Source of the DNA: Cylindrodendrum hubeiense | Taxonomy: Eukaryota; Ascomycota; Sordariomycetes; Hypocreales; Nectriaceae | Length of the DNA stretch: 64,000 nt | NCBI GenBank assembly: GCA_014621425.1 | Contig: JAANBB010000025.1 | Location: forward strand, 154,995-218,994 | Reading direction: 5' to 3' | In this document: positions 33,331-44,752 of the stretch, in pieces | Layout: each line of letters starts with the position of its first letter | Numbering within the stretch: the first letter of the stretch is position 1 | The notes under the pieces: model-generated | Told to the model about the DNA's origin: nothing | The model's database searches: none | What the model saw: the letters and a program-made list of their open reading frames with translations, nothing else | Program-made: the position numbers and the translations under genes

Positions 33331-35771
33331 ATGACTGGAAGAAAACTATCTGGCCTCACGGAGAGCGCCCCAGCAAGTAAGTGGAGCCGGGCTCCATCCC
33401 ACACCCATTCTACATGCCCATACTGAGACCTCTCATAGAAAAGGCCAAGACCAGCGAGAATGCAAAAGCCGAATCCCAGGATCAATTAATTGCATTTGAA
33501 AATGCGTGCGCCCAATGGTGCAATATCCAAGAGGACGGAACGGTCTTGCTAGATGAGTCCAGCATCAAGTGCTTCCTGCCCCAGAGTGAGCGCGAAGATT
33601 CCGCTTTCATGCGGGATGTCGTTCAAGGGAGAGCCTTGAGTGCTAAGGTGTATCCTTTGGTCTTCCTAAATTCTCAGCCTGATGCTCCTGACGCGATTCA
33701 CTTACGCACTCTTTCCTATTTCACGAACCTCGCGAGAGACACCGCAGATGGCGGCTCGCAGTACCAGTCTTTGACGTATGAGCAGAAAAGAATTGTTACT
33801 GTGGGTGTCCGTGATCTCTACATTGCAGAGTCGGCTGGCCTTCTGAGCGTACAGGAAAAGGACACACTGGCGAAGATGGTTCAAACAGTAAACGATAGCC
33901 TGGAGACGCGACAAATTGGTGGAATGGCTGTTTCATTCCACCCGTGAACGGACTTTAGCATCATGAAGCTCATCGAAGACCTGGACGACAAGCTGGGCAC
34001 GCACCAGACTGAGTTTTACGCTCAATTTATGAACACTCCCAAGCTATTCGCAGTATTTGTCAATCCAGCGGACCTGTCTTATCACAATTTCGAGAACATC
34101 GTCCCCTTGGACACCTGGTTCGAGTCAGCTTTGTCCAAGCAACACACTTCGGAGCTGGAAGTATCATTAACCGACCCGAATCAACTTCAAAGCGACCTTG
34201 AAGTCTTTACATGCAAGCTGCAAGGTGCTGCAGGTGCCCTGCTGAAAGACCTATCATCGCTAGACTTGTATGTTGCACCTCTGAACAAGGGCACCCGAGG
34301 AGGAGACCGATTTATTTTCCACTCTGCCTTACTCAGTAAAGCCTTAACCAGCGCTCTACAGTCGAGCAAGGTGCTTGATAAACTTGCTGGAGGTCGACTG
34401 CGCTCATCATTCGAGTTTATCAACTACATCTTCAGGTGCAACCGATTCGAGCCAGAGGATTCCAATTTCCACAGCCATTTGGACACACCATACTATGACA
34501 GCGCCCGTTCTCACGTATCCAAGTATACGTTGCTTATATATCTGACTGGGGGACAAAACGACTCAGTTCTACGCGTCAAGGATGTAGCTCTTAAGGAAGT
34601 TCAGGAGATGACCTGTGTCATTTTTGACCAGAAATACGAGCATGAGGGACAGCCATTTTTGGATGGCAGAAAGGCTTTCATCCGCACGGAGCTAGTCTTC
34701 AAAGACGACCAACTCGACCACAACGACAAAGTTGCCGCACTCTTTTCCGAAGCGTGTTACATGACTGGCCAGAGTGTGTTTGACCAGAATCTAGCGACAT
34801 ATGCTCACGAGTGCTTCGAGCGCGCAAACTCGCTGCACTGGGGGGTGGAACAAGCCGCAACCCAACCGCCAGTGTACTTTTTGAAGCGGTTTCAAGAGAT
34901 GCATTTCTTAACGAATGGATACAACTATTGGTTCCCAAGAAACAGTAGAATCGACGCAAAAGATTGTGCATTGGTAGCATTGCTCGACTATTGCAATTGC
35001 AAAATCGGTCAGCAGCCTTTTCGATCACTTGTCAGCTCGACTAAGATCGAAGAAAGATTTGCTAGCATGGATGATATTTGGTCATTTCTATCCTCTGATA
35101 CGCCACAGACACCCCAAGGTCTCCGGAGATTCAAGGAGAGTGACGTTGAATCACTGATTAAAAAGGAATCGGATAGGCCGTTCGTAGGGCAGTTTGAAGA
35201 CTGGGACGGCGAGCCAGAGGATATCGAGCACTTTGAAAAGGATGGCGGTGGCTGCTGTCCGATGCATTCCTTCCCCATGTTCAACCCATGGAAAAGTGTC
35301 AATGTTATGGAAGCCTATGACTTGTGCTGCGACTACACTCGCAAAAGCCTGTTTGAAGCCCCATTGCTCTTATTCAACCAGGAGATTGTCATCAACGACG
35401 CCAACATCGAGTTAATCGGCGACAAAATCTTCATTCTCCGGAAAAGAGATGGTAGGCCCATTCCGCGGATCAATTTTGCTGCATGTTGGGGGGACGAACC
35501 ATCGCCTCCAGAATTTGTCGCGGTCGGAGAGGAAATAGCAGCACCTGACCTTCTCATTCCGCCAATCACTCTCAACGAGTCCCCTCAAGGTTATAAATTA
35601 GGGCTAGACTTTTTCCGCAATGATTGGATGGTAAAGGTTGACGATAATCACTCCATACCCGTGCCAGATCTCTTGGAAAGGCCCGAGGATGAAGCTATGT
35701 TTTCAAGCAGAGTACCCGAAGCAACAGAGGGAATGGAGAAGATATTCGACTATTGGGAATATTCTCGATAA
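33331..35771 (+). CDS. 2-oxoglutarate/Fe(II) oxygenase-like protein (possibly two adjacent ORFs)
   Basis: One reading frame is interrupted by a single TGA at 33945-33947. A spliced model with introns 33377-33438 and 33888-33968 removes the stop and gives a 765-residue protein. Without the second intron there would be two ORFs 15 bp apart in the same frame (33331-33947 and 33963-35771), unusual for a fungus. The second part holds a prolyl-hydroxylase-like dioxygenase core: HSHLD (the HxD metal pair, coded near 34475), then KYTLLIYLTGG, YEHEG with the distal His and KAFIRTEL with the Arg for 2-oxoglutarate. The C-terminal third, with GGGCCPMH, is of unknown function. No signal peptide is seen. 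The gene lacks the cluster motif, so it is probably outside the regulon. Confidence 0.7.
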
Positions 35772-36957
35772 TTTTTGGTTTATACTCAACAAGATAGCAA
35801 GTGATTATTTTATAGCCGGCACATAGTTGCGTCAACTGGTCAAGGCAGCACAAGAAAGTCCTTCTCCGCAGTTCAAAATGACACTACTACCTCATCTCTC
35901 TTCACGTTTGTTCTTCAATCAAGATTTTCAATTTTTGCAGTAGGGTTGGTGGGGGGAAATCTAGGAGTGTAGGGGATGTTTTATATCAGGATGGTTGCTT
36001 TCTGCTTCCAGAACAATACAGTGGGGGCGAGTACAAGTTATAGGAAATATAATTTTGAACTTGTATGCCCAATTGAAGCAGAGGATTGTAGCAGACACGA
36101 TAAATTCGGCCAGACGTTAATGGATTCGTATCGCATGTTAAATTACTGAGCACCCTAGCCGCTCCACACGAAGCTTATTCTGGTCTTCTTGTCGCCGGTA
36201 CTCCGTACTGGTGTCGTCATGGTAAGTCGGCAATCCTTTCTTCTTATGACACCAGAAAATAGTCCGAGTTACAGTATTATCAACTCTATTAACTAAGCTC
36301 CATGGTCTTGTTAGCATTGCATCGCGGTAGAGTAGTAGTGGCGTCCATGTGCGTGTGTCTCCGAACTGCAGGTGTCAAATACGATGACATATCCGTGCAT
36401 GCATTTGCACCCTTGCTTTGGTGGCCACGGCCCGTCCCGACCCCATGCGGCATGTTGAAGAACGCCCCACATCGAGAGTCGGGCTTGGATTCGATATGCA
36501 GCGCGACGGCAACTGCAGGCCCGAATATTCTGTTCTGAATATTCAGAAAATGTGAAATATTTGTTCATTTCCATGGAGCGCACCCTAGGGGACAAGAGTA
36601 GCAAAATATGTCCATAAACGGGCAGATCGTCGCTGCTCAGCGGCCCAACCTCCTACGGACATATCGCCGACTCCAGTTCCCCCACTTTCGCTGTTACATT
36701 GTGCCGTCACCTCGAGATGATTTGGTGAACTGGCTTGCGCGTGCTACGTGGCACACTGTGGCATGGTGGTATTCTGGGGCTGCCACGCGGACTGCAGATG
36801 GAGCGCCAGGGTCGTAGCCAAGCAATGGCGCTGACCAGACCCCCGCTCACTACTGGGTTAGCTGCTGCAGTCTTTGAAGGCGAACTGCGATTCTGCATCG
36901 TCATTTTATCTCTCTCTGCATTGCTTTTTCGAGTGTCATTACACCCAAAGCAGCGAA
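35772..36957. other. Intergenic stretch, nothing recognised
   Basis: About 1.2 kb with no convincing coding region. A short palindromic AT stretch (GAATATTC separated by a few bases, near 36525-36545) is the only visible structure. Confidence 0.5.
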
Positions 36958-38493
36958 ATGGCCTGTGAGAAGCTCCCAGAGGAGTAATGAGCGCGCCAGC
37001 ACTGACCGAGAACCAGCCCCTGCTCCGCCAGACACGGCGTCTCCCGCCGATCCCTCTCAGACTAGTGAGGGCGGTGTGCAATTGCACTCCGCTGAGCATT
37101 GGGCTCAACTAGCTGAGGTATGTGTCTGGGAATCCCAATGCGGCTTGGATTAACTAACTCGTATTCCAGACAGACCCGGTCAATGAAGACGACGACTCAG
37201 CCGTCGGAGTCGACACGGCCAGCTCAACAGCGTCAATCACATCCAGTATCCTCCAGTATAGAACCATCAATGGGCGGACTTATCACTCGGAGCGTGGCAA
37301 TGCGGAATACTGGTAAGATACTCTTCCTCTGCGAGAGGAATGGTACTCACAGTAGACAGGACGCCGAATGATGAGCACCACAATGAATCCATGGATATCA
37401 AGTAAGTCTGAAGCTCCAATCAAGTAGAGACGATTCTAAGCATTTCAGCCACCACCTCTTGTCTCTTTCACTCAAGGGGAAGCTATTCCTAGCACCTTTG
37501 AAAGATGACGTTCAAGTAAGTGGTTCATTGTGCCTATATAGCGTCATTGCCTGCTGACCTCCCATGCAGAAAGTCCTCGATATTGGAACCGGAACAGGTC
37601 AGAATATCTTTATATTATTCTGTGAGTATATTAAAGCTAACAGTAATTTATGAACCAGGCATATGGGCTATGTATGAAACCTGTGCTCATTTTCGAAATT
37701 GATGCTGATAATAACCCAAGTGATTTTGCCGATCAGTTTCCTAATGCTGAGGTGATCGGAACAGATTTGTCTCCAATTCAACCCACGTGGGTGCCGCCGA
37801 ATGTAATATTGTAAGTGGCTTCGCAATATTGTATGAATTAACCTAACAATTAAAGTGAAATTGAGGACTGCACCGAGGAGTGGACGTTCAAGCCCGATTC
37901 CATCGACTTTGTCCACATGCGCTATCTATATGGAAGCATTGGTGATTGGAGTGCCTTAATCAAGGAGGCATATCGAGCCTGCAAGCCTGGGGGCTGGGTC
38001 GAAAGTTACGAGGCCTCTGCCATGATGGAGAGCGACGACGGTACCGTGACCGAGACTTGTGCCATTAACGAATGGGGAAAGTTCTTCATCGAAGGAGGCA
38101 AGAAGCTGGGTCGAACCTTTACCATTTTGGACGACGATCTACAGCGAAAGTGCATGGAAGAAGCAGGGTTCGTCGACATCCAAACTTGGGACCTAAAGGC
38201 AAGTCTCACAACCCTCAGCACTTTCGACGGCCAAAAATTAACAAACGTGAAATATCTAGGCACCCATTGGCGGCTGGGCAAAGGACGAGCGCCTCAGAGA
38301 AATCGGCCTATTTGCACAAGCAGCTCTTGAGCAGGACTACGAGGGATATGTTCTATACATGGCTAATATGGTTCTCGGATGGTCCAAAGAGGAGGTCTCG
38401 CTATACTGCGCCCAGCTTCGTCGCGAGATCCGATCCGGAAAATTCCATCCTCACTATCGCCAGCGTGTTGTGTATGGCCGAAAGCCAGAATAA
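36958..38493 (+). CDS. SAM-dependent methyltransferase, LaeA-like
   Basis: A class I methyltransferase of the fungal LaeA-like group. About eight short exons yield [30 protein letters not shown] and [13 protein letters not shown], the conserved lead-in. [21 protein letters not shown] is motif I, joined from three exons, followed by [17 protein letters not shown] (motif II region). [13 protein letters not shown] and [13 protein letters not shown] (post-motif) come next. The stop is at 38491. The true start is uncertain: the frame is open from about 36965, but it has no in-frame ATG there, so an upstream exon or another splice is likely. Relatives act on secondary-metabolite intermediates or have regulatory roles; nothing here tells which. 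It lies outside the region with cluster motifs. Confidence 0.8.
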
Positions 38494-38680
38494 AATTGAT
38501 ACGATATCATACCACGAAACTTGAATCATTTCTCAGTCTGTGTGCGTGCACGCTATTAGCGCATTCTCGCTCTGCGGCTCAGTGATAGACGAGCTTCGTG
38601 ACGATTAATCACATTCTAGTGCGGTAAATGTTAGCCAATATAGAGGTGCTGGGTATCTTGGCATCCCTACCATTCCACTC

Positions 38681-39026
38681 TCAATTGCAGTAGTCTTGAT
38701 TCCCGCTGCCGGCATTAGTGCAGCCCTGCTGGCAATATCTTTGCACAACGATATCGCCCTGCGGACCTCCAAGACAGGCGAACAAGGTCTCATAAATATG
38801 AGTACCATCATTTGGCAGATTCGCGGCTTTCAGCGCGCCTTGAATTTGAGCGGCATATTTCCCTGTAATAATTATAAGATGAGCCAATGTCATGGGTTTT
38901 GGCTTTAATACCTTTACTCAATAGAGTCTTTCCACAGTATTGGTACGCAGGGTCGCAGTTTTTTGCAGCGCCGAGGGAGATAACAGAAGCCAAAGCAATG
39001 AGCTGGACAATGCCGAAGTAAACCAT
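38681..39026 (-). CDS. Small secreted cysteine-rich protein
   Basis: A 98-residue protein in two exons (39026-38912, 38862-38681). MVYFGIVQLIALASVISLGAA is a convincing signal peptide, so the product should be secreted. The mature part of about 77 residues has six Cys (CDPAYQYC at the start; FACLGG, RYCQQGC and DYC at the end), which could form three disulfides. No enzyme motif is present. Small secreted proteins of this type are common in fungi; a role in interaction or in competition is possible but unsupported. The start at 39026 is the only ATG that gives a signal peptide directly. Confidence 0.75.
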
Positions 39027-39444
39027 AGCGAATATTTTAAGAAGATTGAAGTATCTTATCAAGTGAAATTCAAATGTTAAAGTGAGGTGAATGGGAATTA
39101 CATGTAATAACTACAGAGGAGATTTTGCTAGCTTATATAGACTTGGAGTGGCAAGCTACTTCCCGCCTTGTAATGTGACTGCCGATCCACTGATCTGTGA
39201 GCCTCCTCTTGCAGGTATCCAGATCTCGTAATTCGCTAGACATGATACTTCACCACGGTTTATGATCTCTTCGGAATACTCCAAGACGCTCTAACACGGG
39301 AAGGTGTTTCAAACTTTACGGCGCAACACAACCGTGTCTCGGGTCCTTTCGCGATTAACACACCGCTGCGGGATAATTTCAGGGACATGACATATTTGAA
39401 TGGTCTTTAACGACGGACTTGGTAGGATTCACAGTCGATCTTTG

Positions 39445-39602
39445 GCGGTGTAAGAAATTGTATCTTTCCTGTATTAGTTTTAGGTGGAAGGGAGTGATGA
39501 TCAATGCCGGGTCGGTGCTCTGCTCAGTTACTCTCCAGCGGTGTAAGACACTGTACCTTGTGTGTACTATATTCACGTGTAGGGGATTGATAATCGATAC
39601 CA
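39445..39602. repeat. Two imperfect copies of a 93-bp-period repeat
   Basis: The sequence starting GCGGTGTAAG at 39445 recurs, diverged, from 39538. About 64 bases can be aligned between the copies at roughly 70 percent identity by eye. On the minus strand both copies translate to a related 31-residue unit, so they may be remains of a repeat-containing gene. Confidence 0.5.
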
Positions 39603-39945
39603 AGTGGTAATATATCCTCCTAGAAGGTCATATTAAGGTACGATTGATGCTTGTTACTCTCGTTTTGTTGCCAAGAAATCTCTGTCGACTTATTGATAAA
39701 AGCCATTGTGGCGCACCAATGATGCAAACTGTGAATGAAAGCTCTTAACTTCTCTATCTAGTGATGGTCTAAGGGTCAATGTTATAGATGATGACGAGAG
39801 CGGCCTCGGGGGGGCATCCGGGAGCCGCCGGGGCTTCGGACGAAGGTCCAGATCCGAGGACCCGAGACCCGCTCACTGCGACTGTGCTACAGAAAAGCTA
39901 GAATCTGGTCTCAAAGGAATGCCCGAGACAGTCTTAAGATGGCCC

Positions 39946-40126
39946 TATCTCTTTGAGTGTGCAAATGGCTGTGGGGCTTCCTGGGACAAATCGGATTTGA
40001 GCCGGTATAGATCCGAGTTAACAGATACCTCATCTGTAGTTGAGTTGCCCATAGATAGATCAGTACCTATCGAACCTTGGGGGAGTTCCGAGCTGCCCCA
40101 CAAGCATTTGCAAACTCAAAGAGATA
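39946..40126. mobile_element. MITE-like foldback element (181 bp)
   Basis: A 32-bp left arm (39946-39977, TATCTCTTTGAGTG...) and a 32-bp right arm (40095-40126) are inverted repeats that match at 29 of 32 positions. The element begins and ends with TA, compatible with a Tc1/mariner-type TA target site. No coding capacity. Flanks lack a longer obvious target duplication. Confidence 0.6.
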
Positions 40127-40698
40127 ATGTGACACGCTGAGGGGTACGGTCGGGCTGGCCAATTCTGCCAATCTCGCACGCAAGGCCTAGTAGATACTAT
40201 GTAAGGGGATGTCAAGATCCACTCTCCTCACTCTATGCACGTTGAGTAAACATACAGTCTCACTTACCTATTGTCGATAATTGGATAGGTTCATAACTTC
40301 GGCTGCACTGCACATCCACAGTTCCTTGTGTGGTAGCAGTGCAGCGATGTATAAGGTGTGTGGTTGGCTGCGTTCGGCACAAGTGGGCTTTTAGAAGCTC
40401 ACCCCATCTCAGTCCAAGCTCCTTATCGCTCAGCTACAGCTCAGCTTGGGCCAGCAGATGCTCAGCTCCAGTTACGGAAATAAAAATTAGTGAGCTTGAG
40501 CTTTGCCTCCGGCGGGTCACGTCATCAGTGCATGTAGCGGGTTGTTTGAGGAAAAGGTTGGCCATGGTATGGACCGTCTATAATTTTTTTGTCTGTCTAT
40601 GTAGTTTATGTGTCATATCTCATTAGAGTCTCAAATCTATACTTTTCTCCAGGTCAAAGTCTCATCCTATTCCGTAGGTGAGATGGGATATTGTTCGC
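40127..40698. other. Intergenic stretch, nothing recognised
   Basis: Between the foldback element and the HAD gene I see no coding region or repeat. The stretch 39027-39444, on the other side of the repeats, is equally empty. Confidence 0.5.
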
Positions 40699-42138
40699 TT
40701 AAATCACAACCGCAGCATCAGCCGCGGTGCCATGAAGCACCGGGTTGATCTTCTCGTCAAAGAACACCTTGAACTCTGGGCCGAGCTCGTTTCGCAGCGC
40801 CTTCTTGACCGCATCCAGTACAGTGGGGAAGACTCCAAAGTTGGCAGGGTTGTTCTCGTCGTTATCCCCACCCTGGAAAACACCAGTGCGCACCAGGCAA
40901 GTGTTCCATCCGTACTCGTTGCCGCCAATAATGTCGGAAGCCGGGTTGTCACCGATCATGTAGATGTTCTGTGGTAGCTTCTCCTCGCCATGGAGTTCCT
41001 GCATCCAAGAGGTCAAGATCTCGTCGGCATACTTGTATGTTGCCAGCTCGGGCTTGCCGTAGACGACACGCTCCAAGTCTGCGCCAGTCAAGGCCTTGTA
41101 CATGGCTTCGAGACCAATGCGGAAAGCTCCCTGAGACATGCGGGGTGTGGGATGCTCAGTGGGGCAGAGGAGGTCACCCTGGGAGAAGTAAATGGGGATG
41201 CGCTCGGCGACGGGGTCCTCGGCGACCGTTCCCAGGCGGCCACCCTTGCTGCGCAGGAGATCCATGATAATCTGCATGTCCGTCGCGTAGTCCCTGGAGT
41301 CAGAGAAGACCATGATGGCTTCGATACAGATCTTGGTGAAATCGCGGGGACGCGACGTGGCACGTTCCTCGTCAGTGAAGACGCGGTATGGGGCGATAGT
41401 GGGGTCCCAGGCGATGATGTCGTTGGGAACGACAATGTTGTGGAACCCATACTGCTCAGCCACCTCACGGCAGCGGTAGCCTTCACCTCCAACAACCAGG
41501 ACGGTGCGGTAGTACTCAGACAGCGCGCTCATGGGCGTGTGAGACTGGATGAACTGGTCTGTCGACACAGGGTTGCGGAGGATCTTGGAGAGCTGCGCAC
41601 ATCGATCCGTCTCGATCTTGCCAGAGCCGTTGGTAAGGAAGATGTGGGGGATCTTGATGCCTAGTTCGTTGTCTCCGTTCAGGATCTCCAATGCCCGGCA
41701 ACCTTCAGGGATGAGGCGGTCACCGTGGACGAGGACACCGTCAATGTCAAAGGCAAAGGCCATGTTCTTGGCCTTCTCAACCAACTGCGGGTTGACTGCC
41801 TGCGCCTGCGAAGCCAACAGCTCTCGCAGGGGAGGGCTTCCGGATCGTGGGTGAACCGAGGAGAGTCGGGAATGTTTCTTGGCTCGAGGAATGGGGAGAG
41901 CGGTGCCAAAGGAGTTCCTTGAGGACCTTCGGTCTCTCATGGAGGGAGTGGCACTCAGGTTGTGCATGTACTTGGCCGCCTCTGACATGGAGGATCTGGT
42001 GGCAGGGATCTCAATAGCTCCATTGCCGTTCTCAACGGACAGTCCGTTACCGTTGGCGTGCATGGTGGATGAATCTTTCTGGGCTTGAACAGGGCTCAGG
42101 AGAGGAAGATCAAAGTCTGAATCGTCGTAGGCAGGCAT
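40699..42138 (-). CDS. HAD-superfamily hydrolase, subfamily IIA
   Basis: A 479-residue single-exon protein. Residues 1-115 form a Ser/Arg-rich leader with no clear motif (possibly regulatory or a mitochondrial/disordered N terminus). The HAD core follows: motif I FDIDGVLVHG with catalytic D131 and D133, IFLTNGSG (motif II), VYGKPE with the motif III Lys, and MIGDNPASDI with the motif IV acidic pair. The large C2-type cap lies between motifs II and III, as in subfamily IIA phosphatases. Homologues are widely conserved in fungi, so this is likely a housekeeping gene rather than part of the cluster. The substrate is not clear from sequence. The start at 42138 is the first ATG of the open frame. 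Confidence 0.92.
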   Translation of the reverse strand: MPAYDDSDFDLPLLSPVQAQKDSSTMHANGNGLSVENGNGAIEIPATRSSMSEAAKYMHNLSATPSMRDRRSSRNSFGTALPIPRAKKHSRLSSVHPRSGSPPLRELLASQAQAVNPQLVEKAKNMAFAFDIDGVLVHGDRLIPEGCRALEILNGDNELGIKIPHIFLTNGSGKIETDRCAQLSKILRNPVSTDQFIQSHTPMSALSEYYRTVLVVGGEGYRCREVAEQYGFHNIVVPNDIIAWDPTIAPYRVFTDEERATSRPRDFTKICIEAIMVFSDSRDYATDMQIIMDLLRSKGGRLGTVAEDPVAERIPIYFSQGDLLCPTEHPTPRMSQGAFRIGLEAMYKALTGADLERVVYGKPELATYKYADEILTSWMQELHGEEKLPQNIYMIGDNPASDIIGGNEYGWNTCLVRTGVFQGGDNDENNPANFGVFPTVLDAVKKALRNELGPEFKVFFDEKINPVLHGTAADAAVVI

Positions 42139-43780
42139 GACTGAAGAGGGGTGATGGTATTCTTAAAGAGTTTCAAAGACTGGGATGACGTAGAGCCAGC
42201 TCTACTTTCAGGGAAGATTCTGAAAATTGGAGAAGAATGAAGAAGTGTGGATGAGGATGGGATGGATCTACGCAGAAGCCGCAAGGTGGGCAAGATGGAC
42301 GTATTTATCAACCGCCCAGTGACGTCTTGTTATCCATGCGAATCCTCTCGGATCTGCTCTTGTGCTCTCTCTATCAGAGATTGATTGATTCAGCCGCTGG
42401 AGGCGATCCACTGCATACCAGGACAAGCCATAGCGCCCGTCCACAGTGGATAATACTGTCGTTGGCAACCAGTGCCGTCACGTAACCTCGCCACGGTTTG
42501 ACACCACGGGAAAACTCGTTCACTTTCCGTTTCACCAAGACGGCGCGGTGACGTGCGGCCTCACCTTGAGGCCGCCGATACCCCTGAGCGGCTCCGCTGC
42601 CCCTCACAACCGTCGAATGTCATGGATACCAAGACGGAAGGATGACGGAAAACGTGAACGATAAGGCTAAGTTTGACAGCTGGTCCGAGATGATGCCGTA
42701 AAAAAGTGGAATTGGGCCAGTATAACCCAGGAACTGGTGGAGTCCGTATCAGCGCTTGACATCATTGTAGATCCACGGTACATCCATTATCCTGACGCAA
42801 TTGCCGCCCGCCCCCACCGATTGGACGGATCCACATAACTGAAGGCTCTGCCGCGAAGGCCGCGATAACACAGTTTCATGAAAAACGGGCCTGGAACTGT
42901 TAGTGGGATACGTAGCGGGATACGTGGTGGAATACGTTGTGGGAGCCGCTCCATTGTGCTCCATTTACTGAGAGGCTGGTGCGGTTAGACCTCTAGCAGA
43001 CTTTGCGGTATTTTTGCAGGAACATAGATGGCCAGCTAATCCGCCTGATCCAGCTACCTACGTAATCCCACGCATTCGCCGCACATTTCCTCTTTCGGCG
43101 ATCTCGGTGGGCTCGGTGACGCGCGCTGAAAAGCTACCCTACACCGATATGTTGCCAGCTCAGTTTGTGAGAACTGAGATGATAACTCCCATGATAAGAC
43201 GACATTTTGAGTGATTAACGTGCATAAGATACTCCCCTTGGCAATGATGGAAAATCGGCACCTAGACTTAGTCGCCCAACGCGTTGGCGGCTGAGAATGT
43301 CGCATGTACATTGCATTGCCCCCACCGTTCCGTTGACGCTAAGGATACGGTCAACCCTAGATGCATCAAACGATGAGCAACTACAGGACGGCGATTGGGA
43401 TACGGAGGGACCGTAGTATTCACTCCACTTAAAAATTAACGCGCTTTGCGTCGATCAATTGCAAACGACTCAGCCATGGCAAGTATTTGGCGCTGAAACC
43501 GAATCGGTGGGAACATTGATGTCATAATCCACAATGGCGATGTTGGCTCTTGCCGGCGTATCCACAATGGCGAGATCTGTGCGAGTCTACCCGAGACGGA
43601 GGTACTGAAGGGTCTGTAGATAAACAAAGCTCGAGAAAGGGTCCAGCTGAAAGGATCCAGCTTATCTTCTCATACTTGGGAACCGATGCTGCCTCTCGTT
43701 TAATCCCTACTGCTTACGCATATCACCATCCTGCCTTCTTGCCGATATCTTTCTCATTCACAATCAAGCAGCAGTTCATC
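42139..43780. other. Intergenic region with a small tandem repeat and a direct repeat
   Basis: About 1.6 kb between divergent genes. It contains three imperfect copies of a 12-bp unit (GTGGGATACGTA type, about 42902-42940) and two copies of ATCCACAATGGCGA (43527-43540 and 43560-43573) upstream of the aldo-keto reductase. No convincing coding region. Confidence 0.45.
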
Positions 43781-44752
43781 ATGCCCGCTATCTCCAACTC
43801 CACCACCTTTACCCTGAACAATGGTATCAAGGTCCCCGGCCTCGGCTTCGGAACCTTTGCCAATGAGGGGTCTACGGGAGAGACCTACAAGGCCGTGACG
43901 TGTGCCCTCAACGTAGGATACCGTCACCTCGACTGCGCCTGGTTCTACGGCAACGAGTCCGAGGTTGGCGAGGCCGTTCGAGACTTCCTCAAAGCGAACC
44001 CCAACGTCACGCGAGAGGACATCTTCATCACCACCAAGGTCTGGAACCACCTTCACGAGCCCGAGGAGGTCAAATGGTCACTGGAAAGCTCACTCAGCAA
44101 CTTTGGCCTGGACTACGTCGATCTTTTCCTGGTTCACTGGCCCATTGCGGCTGAGAAGGACGCCAACAACCAGCCCAAGATCGGAGAGGATGGCACGTAT
44201 ATCATCAAGAAGGACCTTACCGAGAACCAGGAACCCACGTGGCGCGCCATGGAGGATCTCCTAGCACAGGGCAAGACACGGGCGATTGGTGTCTCAAACT
44301 GGACTGTTCCAGGCTTGAAGAAGCTGTTGGCATATGCCAAGGTCCAGCCAAGCGTCAATCAGATCGAGGTCCACCCCTTCCTGCCCAATTACGAGCTGGT
44401 CAAGTTCTGCCAAGAGAACGACATCCTGCCTCAGGCGTACTCGCCTCTGGGCTCGCAAGACCAAGTCCCCAACACGGGCGAGAAGGTGAGGACGAACAAG
44501 ACGCTCATCGAGGTTGCCGATCGCAGCGGATATACCCTTGCGCAGGTCCTTCTCAGCTGGGGGTTGCGACGTGGCTATGTGGTGTTGCCCAAGAGCTCCA
44601 CCCCCTCACGGATCGAGAGCAACTTCCAGGTCCCGCATCTATCGGATGCCGATTTCGAGGCGATCGAGAAGGTTGCCGAGGGTCGTCACACTCGCTTCGT
44701 CAACATGAAGGACACGTTCGGCTACAATGTTTGGCCCGAGGAATCTAGCTAA
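43781..44752 (+). CDS. Aldo-keto reductase
   Basis: A 323-residue, single-exon, NADPH-dependent carbonyl reductase of the AKR superfamily. The catalytic tetrad is visible: D51 and Y56 in LDCAWFYGNE, K86 in ITTKVW and H119 in LVHWP. GVSNW and LPKSSTPSRI give the expected cofactor-binding strand and loop; the latter region favours NADPH by family knowledge. The start at 43781 (MPAISNSTTF) fits the usual AKR length; the frame stays open for 231 bp upstream, but homologues begin here. Typical substrates include glycerol-type polyols, xylose and aldehydes. No cluster motif upstream. Confidence 0.93.
   Translation: MPAISNSTTFTLNNGIKVPGLGFGTFANEGSTGETYKAVTCALNVGYRHLDCAWFYGNESEVGEAVRDFLKANPNVTREDIFITTKVWNHLHEPEEVKWSLESSLSNFGLDYVDLFLVHWPIAAEKDANNQPKIGEDGTYIIKKDLTENQEPTWRAMEDLLAQGKTRAIGVSNWTVPGLKKLLAYAKVQPSVNQIEVHPFLPNYELVKFCQENDILPQAYSPLGSQDQVPNTGEKVRTNKTLIEVADRSGYTLAQVLLSWGLRRGYVVLPKSSTPSRIESNFQVPHLSDADFEAIEKVAEGRHTRFVNMKDTFGYNVWPEESS

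Noticed and set aside
33381..33947. Separate gene that begins at a GTG at 33381
   Set aside because: A fungal GTG start is unlikely; an ATG exon at 33331 with a clean GTAAGT donor explains the frame better.
33945..33959. 15-nt GT...AG stretch (GTGAACGGACTTTAG) across the stop as a mini-intron
   Set aside because: Far below the size that spliceosomes handle; the 81-nt intron keeps the frame and is more plausible.
36195..36205. Another CCG-N5-CCG word outside the cluster
   Set aside because: The spacer (GTACT) does not match the AAATG-type core and no start codon is at the usual distance; a chance occurrence is the simpler explanation.
42902..42940. CRISPR-like or regulatory meaning of the 12-bp tandem repeat
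   Set aside because: Only three imperfect adjacent copies without spacers; an ordinary small tandem repeat.
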